From an uncultured Actinomycetes bacterium (lineage in GTDB: Bacteria; Actinomycetota; Actinomycetes; Nanopelagicales; Nanopelagicaceae), in assembly GCA_903842855.1 (NCBI GenBank), contig CAIMNT010000202.1, positions 1 to 13,700 of the forward strand: DNA of 13,700 bases, given 5' to 3'. Both the position numbers and the translations under genes were made by a program. Within the stretch, counting starts at the first letter, position 1; every line of letters begins with the position of its first letter. This document shows, in pieces, positions 5,582-11,707 of this stretch. The notes below the pieces were generated by a model. The model did not search any database and was not told the origin of the DNA. It saw only the letters and a list, made by a program, of their open reading frames with translations.

Positions 5582-6928
5582 ATGTCGATTAGCAAAAAAG
5601 GGTTGCTCGCTGGCGTAGCCACAGCAACCGTTGCGCTCGTTGCAACATTTGTTGCGCCTGCTGCATACGCTGGAACATCAGCGGCTGCTTGCGCAAATGT
5701 AGGTTCAGGTTATGCAGTTCAAAAGGGTAAGACAGTTGAAGTATTCACATCTGTAGTTGGAGATGAACTCACTCGCTATGCAGCTGCTTCAGCAGACTTC
5801 ACCGCTTGCACAGGCATCAAGATCAACTGGAACGGTAGCGATCAATTCGAAGCTCAACTTCCAGTACGTGTTGCTGGTGGAACCGCTCCAGACCTCGCAC
5901 TTGTTCCACAGCCAGGTTTGATCGCACAGATGGTTGCTACAGGCAAGGCTGTTCCAGCCCCTGCAGCAGTTACAAACAACATCAACCGCTACTGGTCAAA
6001 GAGCTGGCGTAACCTTGGTTCCGTTAACGGCACCTTCTACGCAGCACCTAACTCAGCTAACTTGAAGTCATTGGTTTGGTATTCACCAAAGCAATTCGCT
6101 AAGTATGGCTACACAGTCCCAACAACATGGACACAAATGTTCACTCAATCAGACAAGATGGCTGCAGCTGGTCAAACAGCATGGTGTGGCGGAATCGGTT
6201 CTGGTGGAGCTACCGGATGGCCTGCAACTGACTGGCTTGAAGAAGTAGTTGTTCGCGAAGCTGGTGCAACTGTTTACAACAACTGGATTTCACATAAAGT
6301 TAAATTCTCAGATGCACCAATCATCCACGCAATGAACACAGTGTGGGGCTGGATGGGTAACTCGAAGTATGTCGGCAAGGTTTCAACCATTGCTACAACT
6401 TCCTTCCAAGATGCAGTTACAGGTATCCCATCAGGTAAGTGCATGCAGCTGCAACAAGCTTCGTTCATCGCAGCAAGCTTGCCTGCAGGTTCTGTTGTAT
6501 CTCCAACTGGTGATGCATGGGTTTACTACCTTCCAGGTATCAACCCAGCTGTAACAACACCTGTTGAGGGCGGCGGAGAGTTCTACCTCGCATTCAACAG
6601 CAACAAGGCAACAACAGAAGTTCAGACCTACCTCTCAACACCACACTGGGCTGTAAGCCGTATTAAGGCTGCCGGTTCAAACGGTGGTTGGTTGAGCGCT
6701 AACAGCGGCGTACCTGCAAGCACATACTCCAATCCTTTGGATGCTTTGTCAGCTAAGTACCTCGCAGATCCACACTCAACCTTCGTATTCGATGCATCTG
6801 ACGCAATGCCAGCTGCTATCGGAAACGGCGCTGAGTGGACAGGCTTCACTGATTGGTTCGCTAACGGCACACCTGTTAAGACAGTGGCTGCAAAGATCGA
6901 CGCAGCTTGGCCATCAGCAAGTAACTAA
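5582..6928 (+). CDS. Sugar (probable glucoside) ABC transporter substrate-binding protein
   Basis: Secreted solute receptor that delivers an oligosaccharide to the two downstream permeases. It is 448 residues, the usual size for cluster B sugar SBPs. The Sec signal peptide has KK at 5-6, a hydrophobic core at about 8-27 and an AYA cleavage site at 28-30. There is no lipobox near the hydrophobic core, unusual for a Gram-positive SBP. Cysteines 37, 76, 202 and 287 suggest disulfides. TAPDLALVPQPG (101-112) and the second-lobe segment after VEGGGEFYLAF (328-338) are typical of extracellular binding protein family 1. Context and permease type point to an AglE-like alpha-glucoside receptor, but the GH1 neighbour leaves beta-glucosides open. 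Codon use is extreme: of 40 threonine codons, 25 are ACA and none is ACG, indicating very high expression. Confidence 0.9.
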   Translation: MSISKKGLLAGVATATVALVATFVAPAAYAGTSAAACANVGSGYAVQKGKTVEVFTSVVGDELTRYAAASADFTACTGIKINWNGSDQFEAQLPVRVAGGTAPDLALVPQPGLIAQMVATGKAVPAPAAVTNNINRYWSKSWRNLGSVNGTFYAAPNSANLKSLVWYSPKQFAKYGYTVPTTWTQMFTQSDKMAAAGQTAWCGGIGSGGATGWPATDWLEEVVVREAGATVYNNWISHKVKFSDAPIIHAMNTVWGWMGNSKYVGKVSTIATTSFQDAVTGIPSGKCMQLQQASFIAASLPAGSVVSPTGDAWVYYLPGINPAVTTPVEGGGEFYLAFNSNKATTEVQTYLSTPHWAVSRIKAAGSNGGWLSANSGVPASTYSNPLDALSAKYLADPHSTFVFDASDAMPAAIGNGAEWTGFTDWFANGTPVKTVAAKIDAAWPSASN

Positions 6929-6948
6929 TTAATTAGTTAATTAGTTAG
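6925..6948 (+). repeat. AT-rich repeat giving stop codons in all three frames
   Basis: Directly at the SBP stop codon lies a 12-base palindrome, CTAATTAATTAG (6925-6936), followed by two tandem copies of AATTAGTT (6931-6946). It places TAA or TAG in every frame at 6926, 6930 and 6934, and again at 6938, 6942 and 6946. It may act as an unstructured ribosome-release zone ahead of the hairpin at 6959. Confidence 0.7.
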
Positions 6949-6958
6949 TTTGTGCAGG

Positions 6959-6988
6959 TAATGGCGGGGGCCACGGTCCCCGCCATTA
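6959..6988 (+). terminator. Strong hairpin between the SBP gene and the permease genes (partial terminator or mRNA stabiliser)
   Basis: TAATGGCGGGG (6959-6969) and CCCCGCCATTA (6978-6988) form a perfect 11-bp stem with an eight-base loop. The tail CTATTTCTCTT is only moderately T-rich, so termination should be incomplete. It sits 30 bases after the SBP stop and 66 before the first permease ATG. This matches the common arrangement in which a hairpin keeps binding-protein mRNA far more abundant than permease mRNA. Confidence 0.8.
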
Positions 6989-7054
6989 CTATTTCTCTTG
7001 AGACAAGTTAGCCTTACACCCTGATCAACCAGTACTAGTAATGAAAGAGAGCCT

Positions 7055-8035
7055 ATGTCTCACTTCTGGAGCGATAACCTTCCCAAGCTCGGACAGATGG
7101 TTGCAGCGATCGCGATTTTCCTCGCTGTCCTTGCGGTAATTTTCTTTATAGCGGGCAAGGCCAACGGTAAGAAGCAGCGCCCCATCGCCATCCTCGTCTT
7201 CCTTGGTCCCGCACTTCTCTTGGTCGTCATCGGTCTACTAGGACCGGCGATTCGTACCCTCATTCTTAGCTTCAAGGGTTCTGCCTCCCACCACTGGGTT
7301 GGATTTAGCAATTATCACTGGCTCTTCACCGACGAGAGCGAGCGCATCGTTCTTCGCAACACTATCTTCTGGATTCTCTTCACTCCCATCATCACAACTG
7401 GTTTGGGTCTGCTCCTTGCGGTTCTGCTCGACCGGATGCGCCGGGAATCTGTTGCAAAATCTCTCATCTTCATGCCAATGGCTATCTCTTTTGTTGGCGC
7501 TTCCATCGTTTGGGAGTTTGTATACAAATATGCAAACACGGATCAACCCCAAGTTGGCTTGATGTCTTCTATCGCCAAACATTTGGGCTTCGAACCTCCC
7601 AACTGGCTTTTGACACAGCCTCTTAACACCTTCTTGTTAATGGTCGTCTTCATCTGGTCTCAAACTGGATTTGCGATGGTAATTCTCTCCGCGGCAATCA
7701 AGGCGGTTCCCGCAGATGTTATGGAAGCATCCGCATTGGATGGTGCCCACGGTTGGAAGTTGTTCCGCGGTGTTACATTCCCAATGGTTCGCTCAACATT
7801 TATTGTCGTACTCGCAACGATGGTTGTTTCAACCCTCAAACTCTTCGATATCGTCCGCGCATCTACCGGCGGAAACTTTGGTACCTCAGTTCTCGCAAAT
7901 GAGATGTACTCCGAAACCTTCATCCGCTATGACGCTGGACGTGGAGCGGCGATGGCGATCGTGCTATTCCTGCTCGTAATTCCAGTCTTGGTGTACAACA
8001 TAATTAACCTACGTCGGGAGCGTGCCATCTCATGA
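7055..8035 (+). CDS. Sugar ABC transporter permease, MalF/AglF type
   Basis: First inner-membrane subunit of the oligosaccharide importer. The 326 residues include an extra N-terminal membrane segment (about 15-34) before the usual core, as in AglF/GgtC alpha-glucoside permeases. Further hydrophobic segments lie near 43-70, 102-126, 134-156, 191-213, 245-265 and 297-317. The EAA loop that docks the ATPase is EASALDGAHGWKLFRGVTFP (224-243), with the conserved EAxxxDGA core and glycine. A purine-rich AAAGAGAG precedes the ATG. It follows the SBP gene after the hairpin at 6959-6988 and overlaps the second permease by ATGA, so the two are translationally coupled. Substrate class is inferred from family type and neighbours. 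Confidence 0.92.
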   Translation: MSHFWSDNLPKLGQMVAAIAIFLAVLAVIFFIAGKANGKKQRPIAILVFLGPALLLVVIGLLGPAIRTLILSFKGSASHHWVGFSNYHWLFTDESERIVLRNTIFWILFTPIITTGLGLLLAVLLDRMRRESVAKSLIFMPMAISFVGASIVWEFVYKYANTDQPQVGLMSSIAKHLGFEPPNWLLTQPLNTFLLMVVFIWSQTGFAMVILSAAIKAVPADVMEASALDGAHGWKLFRGVTFPMVRSTFIVVLATMVVSTLKLFDIVRASTGGNFGTSVLANEMYSETFIRYDAGRGAAMAIVLFLLVIPVLVYNIINLRRERAIS

Positions 8036-8985
8036 GCATTTTAAATCGCAGTAAAGCTCCAAAGCTCGCTGACCAAAATGCTGGCCGTAAACTATTTGGA
8101 AGCCGCGGTGCGACCATCACCGTCTGGATCATGGCTGTCATTTGGACCATTCCAACCTTTGGGCTCTTTGCTACCTCATTTAGACCTAAGGCAGATATCT
8201 CGAACACTGGCTGGTGGAATCTCTTCCTGCACCCTCACTTAACGTTTGCTAACTACTCCGCGATCTTTAGCACAAGCAAAGTGAGTGGAATTCCTAATGG
8301 AATTTTTCCGTATCTCGTTAACTCCTTTGTGATCACGATCCCTGCCGTTGTCTTCCCGATCACGATCGCAACCATGGCGGCCTACTGCCTAGCGTGGGTC
8401 AAGTTTCGCGGTAGCGATATCGTTTTTTATGGCATCTTTGCGCTTCAGATCGTTCCAATTCAGTTAACACTCGTCCCGCTTCTAAACCTCTTCCGCTCGG
8501 GGGCTGATAGTGGTGCGCACATAGGCTCATTAACGCTAATCCCGGGGCTAAATATCGCAGGAAAGTTTGCTGGTATCTGGGTTCCCCACACAATGTTTGC
8601 CTTACCTCTTGCTATCTACTTGCTACATAACTTCATTGCTTCGCTTCCACGCGACCTGATGGAGGCTGCGCATGTTGATGGCGCAAGTCATTTCACGGTC
8701 TTTCGCCGTATCGTCTTGCCACTCTCGATTCCAGCGATAGCGGCCTTCACCATCTTCCAATTTTTGTGGGTTTGGAACGATCTCCTCGTTGCGCTCACAT
8801 TCACTGGGGGCACAGAAGGTATCGATCCGCTCAACAACAAGTTGGCAGGACTAGCTGGCACTTGGGGAAGTCACTGGGAGCTTCTCACTTCCAGCGCCTT
8901 CATCCAAATCCTGGTACCACTCGCCGTATTCTTCTCGCTCCAGCGCTACTTCGTACGCGGGTTGTTGGCAGGCTCTGTTAAGTAG
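8032..8985 (+). CDS. Sugar ABC transporter permease, MalG/AglG type
   Basis: Second membrane subunit, 317 residues. Hydrophobic segments lie near 29-49, 93-120, 129-153, 180-203, 231-253 and 289-305. The EAA loop is EAAHVDGASHFTVFRRIVLP (211-230). The C-terminus ends in RGLLAGSVK, typical of MalG-like permeases. It starts within the last codons of the first permease (ATGA at 8032-8035). Its TAG stop is immediately followed by the stop of the convergent alpha-glucosidase gene, with no base between. No ATPase gene follows, so the complex probably uses a shared multi-sugar ATPase encoded elsewhere. Transcription probably ends at the hairpin at 9000-9037, inside the opposing gene. Confidence 0.93.
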   Translation: MSILNRSKAPKLADQNAGRKLFGSRGATITVWIMAVIWTIPTFGLFATSFRPKADISNTGWWNLFLHPHLTFANYSAIFSTSKVSGIPNGIFPYLVNSFVITIPAVVFPITIATMAAYCLAWVKFRGSDIVFYGIFALQIVPIQLTLVPLLNLFRSGADSGAHIGSLTLIPGLNIAGKFAGIWVPHTMFALPLAIYLLHNFIASLPRDLMEAAHVDGASHFTVFRRIVLPLSIPAIAAFTIFQFLWVWNDLLVALTFTGGTEGIDPLNNKLAGLAGTWGSHWELLTSSAFIQILVPLAVFFSLQRYFVRGLLAGSVK

Positions 8986-10596
8986 CTAGCGTTGTAACCA
9001 GACGGTCGTGTTAGCTGCAATAGCTAACCGGCCGTCTTTTATTTCGTTTCCTTGCGCTGATTCAAGCAAGATTGCATTTCCGTTAACTTCAACAGAAACT
9101 TGAAGATCGTTGGTGTTCACGACAACCTCTAAACCTGGTTCGCGAGTGAAGTGCATAACCCCTGTTGGAGCATCAATCCATGTTATGACTCCCTCGCCGC
9201 CTAACGCTGGATGAGAGTGGCGCAGCGCCAAACTCTTTTTGTACAGCGCCAAACTGCTCTCTGGATCCTTAGCTTCTACATCCATGCAGTACTGCGACCA
9301 ATCAGTGGGCTGAGGTAGCCAAGGAGTTCCGGTGCCATATCCATAATTAGGAAGTTTGGAATCCCATGGAATTGGTACTCGACACTCATCGCGACCCTTA
9401 TCTGTCCCACCGCTTCGAATAAATGCGGGATCTTGGCGCGCTGAATCAGGGAGTTCGGCGCTAGGAAGGCCTAGCTCCTCCCCTTGATAGATGTAGATTC
9501 CACCAGGTAGAGCGTGAATCAACATAGCGAGCGCACGAGCTTTACGCGCTCCTCCGATGCGAGTTACAACGCGAGGGGTGTCGTGGTTGTTCAGCACCCA
9601 CGTTGCTGGAGCTTTAACATCCACTAACTCTGAAAGGGTTCGTTCAATGCTGGCGCGCATTGCCTGGGCATCCCACCCCAGCATCATGAAGTTGAAGTTG
9701 AAAACCTGATGCAGCTCATCGGCACGCACATACCTTGCGGCTCGGCTTGATGGATAGACGAAGGCCTCGGCAACAGTCATGCGGTCGCCGGAATACTCGT
9801 TAAGAACTGAGCGCCACTTGCGATAGACATCATGAATGCCCTCGCGATCAAAGAAAGGCACATCAGATAAGAGTCCGGCACGTTCTTCTTCGGAGATATC
9901 AAGAAAATCGAGGCGCAAAGCATCGATTAGCCGCTCTGGATCGCGGTGATCGACAAGCAGGTTCTCCTTAACTGCACCATGAGCAACATCGATTCGGAAT
10001 CCATCAACTCCTAGATCTAGCCAAAAGCGCAGAGTCTTTTCAAAGTCGGCCATGACATCTGGGTTATTCCAATTGAGATCTGGTTGACTGGAATCAAAGA
10101 GATGTAAATACCATTGCCCGTCTGCGGTTCGAGTCCACGCTGGACCACGGAAGATAGAGATCCAGTTATTGGGTGGAATCTCTCCGTTTTCGCCACGGCC
10201 GTCATAAAAGTGGAAGCGGGAGCGAGCGAGAGAACCTTTGGGAGAGGCGAGCGCCTCTTGAAACCATATGTGCTCTGAAGAGAAGTGATTAGGGACGATA
10301 TCGGCAATGAATTTGATGCCGTGAGAGTGAGCCGCCTCTATTAACTCTTTTGCATCGGCCAAGGTTCCAAAACGAGGATCTACATCCCGTGGATCCGATA
10401 CATCGTATCCACCATCTTTGTTGGGGGATTCATAGAAGGGACTCAACCAGATTGCATCAATTCCCAAATCTGCCAAATAGGGAAGACCAGCTATGACGCC
10501 CTGTAAATCACCCTCACCATCACCGTTGCTATCTCTAAATGATCGCGGATAGACCTGATAAATCGCGGCATCTCGCCACCAAGCACTGGAATTCAT
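8986..10596 (-). CDS. Alpha-glucosidase, glycoside hydrolase family 13 (AglA/oligo-1,6-glucosidase type)
   Basis: Retaining exo-alpha-glucosidase releasing glucose from maltose-, isomaltose- or sucrose-like sugars in the cytoplasm; no signal peptide. The 536 residues open with AAIYQVYPRSFRDSNGDGEGD (10-30), including the calcium-site loop at 22-30. Region I is DIVPNHFSSEH (99-109). QPDLNW is at 171-176. The nucleophile is D203 in GFRIDVAHG (199-207), the acid/base E277 in TVAEAF, and the transition-state aspartate D339 in NNHDTPRV. Val204 after the nucleophile is the residue type associated with alpha-1,6 activity in well-studied relatives, where Thr or Ala marks alpha-1,4 specificity. Applying the rule here is inference. 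It is convergent with the transport operon, divergent from galT, and carries that operon's terminator in its 3' coding end. Confidence 0.95.
   Translation of the reverse strand: MNSSAWWRDAAIYQVYPRSFRDSNGDGEGDLQGVIAGLPYLADLGIDAIWLSPFYESPNKDGGYDVSDPRDVDPRFGTLADAKELIEAAHSHGIKFIADIVPNHFSSEHIWFQEALASPKGSLARSRFHFYDGRGENGEIPPNNWISIFRGPAWTRTADGQWYLHLFDSSQPDLNWNNPDVMADFEKTLRFWLDLGVDGFRIDVAHGAVKENLLVDHRDPERLIDALRLDFLDISEEERAGLLSDVPFFDREGIHDVYRKWRSVLNEYSGDRMTVAEAFVYPSSRAARYVRADELHQVFNFNFMMLGWDAQAMRASIERTLSELVDVKAPATWVLNNHDTPRVVTRIGGARKARALAMLIHALPGGIYIYQGEELGLPSAELPDSARQDPAFIRSGGTDKGRDECRVPIPWDSKLPNYGYGTGTPWLPQPTDWSQYCMDVEAKDPESSLALYKKSLALRHSHPALGGEGVITWIDAPTGVMHFTREPGLEVVVNTNDLQVSVEVNGNAILLESAQGNEIKDGRLAIAANTTVWLQR
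9000..9044 (+). terminator. Intrinsic terminator of the transport operon, inside the alpha-glucosidase coding end
   Basis: The arms at 9000-9016 and 9022-9037 pair over 16 bp (one G-T pair, one bulged T at 9009), with loop GCAAT (9017-9021), followed on the plus strand by TTTATTTCG. It begins 14 bases after the second permease stop. On the opposite strand the hairpin is followed by GGTTACAACG, so it works in one direction only. The same bases encode roughly the last 17 residues of the alpha-glucosidase. Confidence 0.85.
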
Positions 10597-10602
10597 GTGG
10601 CA

Positions 10603-10608
10603 ATCCTA
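10603..10608 (-). promoter_or_regulatory. Candidate -10 box of the alpha-glucosidase gene
   Basis: On the minus strand TAGGAT is followed by TGCCAC and the ATG at 10596, the six-base spacing expected for a leaderless transcript. The same bases include AGGA seven bases before the ATG, so a Shine-Dalgarno role is the competing reading. The -35 position is poor (CTTAAT). Confidence 0.45.
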
Positions 10609-10610
10609 GC

Positions 10611-10634
10611 GATCTGAATCCATGGATTAAGATC
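10611..10634. promoter_or_regulatory. 24-bp near-perfect palindrome between alpha-glucosidase and galT, candidate operator
   Basis: GATCTGAATCCA (10611-10622) and TGGATTAAGATC (10623-10634) are reverse complements in 11 of 12 positions, centred on CCATGG. The palindrome fills most of the 43-base gap between two divergent starts, overlaps the galT -10 box and lies in the -35/spacer region of both promoters. A dimeric repressor bound here would shut both genes. It lacks the central CG of classic LacI-type sites, so the regulator family is unknown. Confidence 0.7.
10628..10633 (+). promoter_or_regulatory. Candidate -10 box of galT
   Basis: TAAGAT is followed by CACCAT and then the ATG at 10640. 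No Shine-Dalgarno sequence is present, so the mRNA is probably leaderless. The -10 box is inside the right arm of the palindrome. The expected -35 position (10605-10610) has no match to consensus. Confidence 0.5.
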
Positions 10635-10639
10635 ACCAT

Positions 10640-11707
10640 ATGGCCTTTGTGAAACGTACCGAACTTCAAATGTTCGACGGTCGACAGATTTTTTACTATG
10701 ACAGAGAGCCTGTTGAACGCAAGGCGATCGATATCCGACCATTTGAGCCACGTCCCCTTCCCGGCGATATGCGCCAAGATGCCCTCACTGGAGAGTGGAT
10801 TGCAATGGCATCTCATCGTCAAGGAAGAGCATTCCTTCCGCCTAAAGAGTTCTGCCCACTGTGCCCTACTAAGACAGATTTTGGTACTGAGATCGCGGAT
10901 TCGACATTTGAAGTAGTTGTCTTCGAAAATCGTTCACCATCTTTCTCGGCTCCATCTGATCAACTGCCTGCCGAAACTATTCAAGCGCTCGGGCGTTGTG
11001 AAGTAGTTGTCTTCTCTGACCATCACGAGGGAAGTTTCGGAAGCCTTGATCTTGCGCAGATGCGAACCGTTCTGGCGGCTTGGATCGATCGCACGCGAGA
11101 GATCTCCAAACTACCCTATGTTGAACAAGTCTTTGTCTTTGAAAACCGTGGCGAAGAAGTTGGCGTGACCCTCAATCACCCACACGGTCAAATCTACTCT
11201 TATCCTTTTATCACACCGCGTACTACAAAGATGTTGGCGGTAGCCCAAGAACATTTTGAAAAGACAGGTGTTCCACTCATTAGTAGCGTGATCGAACGCG
11301 AGATCAGAGATCAAGTTCGTATCGTCGCTGAGAATGAACATTGGATTGCATATGTTCCTTTCGCTGCACGTTATCCATACGAGATACATGTGGCACCTAA
11401 GGAATTTGTGCCGGACTTTGCAGCGCTGAGTGATCAGGTTGCTGATGCATTTCCAGCGATTGCTAAGGAAGTTTTACTGCGTCTCGATGGAGTATTTGGA
11501 ATTCCAATGGCTTACATCGCGGCCTGGCATCAGGCACCAGTGCGCACCGGTCGTGAGGTACTGGGATTACATTGGCAAATTACAAGTATTCGACGCGCTC
11601 CGGGAAAACTTAAGTACTTGGCGGGTAGTGAGTCGGCGATGGGTGCATTTATTATGGATGTTAAGCCAGAGCAATCTGCACAGCAGTTACGAGACGTTCA
11701 ACTCTAA
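10640..11707 (+). CDS. galT: Galactose-1-phosphate uridylyltransferase
   Basis: Leloir pathway enzyme exchanging UMP between UDP-glucose and galactose-1-phosphate. It has 355 residues. An N-terminal CPLC (72-75) matches the zinc-binding cysteine pair. The active site HPHGQ (180-184) holds the UMP-accepting histidine H182 within GVTLNHPHGQIYSYP. The C-terminal half has the second HIT-type lobe with YEIHVAPK (247-254) and LGLHWQITSIRR. The start at 10640 fits a leaderless transcript. It is divergent from the alpha-glucosidase, probably sharing control through the palindrome, and convergent with the Uup-type ABC-F gene, overlapping it by 21 bases. galK and galE are not in the window. The gene implies that galactose reaches the cell, perhaps from galactosides cleaved by the GH1 enzyme. 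Confidence 0.95.
   Translation: MAFVKRTELQMFDGRQIFYYDREPVERKAIDIRPFEPRPLPGDMRQDALTGEWIAMASHRQGRAFLPPKEFCPLCPTKTDFGTEIADSTFEVVVFENRSPSFSAPSDQLPAETIQALGRCEVVVFSDHHEGSFGSLDLAQMRTVLAAWIDRTREISKLPYVEQVFVFENRGEEVGVTLNHPHGQIYSYPFITPRTTKMLAVAQEHFEKTGVPLISSVIEREIRDQVRIVAENEHWIAYVPFAARYPYEIHVAPKEFVPDFAALSDQVADAFPAIAKEVLLRLDGVFGIPMAYIAAWHQAPVRTGREVLGLHWQITSIRRAPGKLKYLAGSESAMGAFIMDVKPEQSAQQLRDVQL

Noticed and set aside
7238..7582. 114-codon open frame on the minus strand
   Set aside because: It is antisense to the first permease; its composition reflects hydrophobic codons read backwards.
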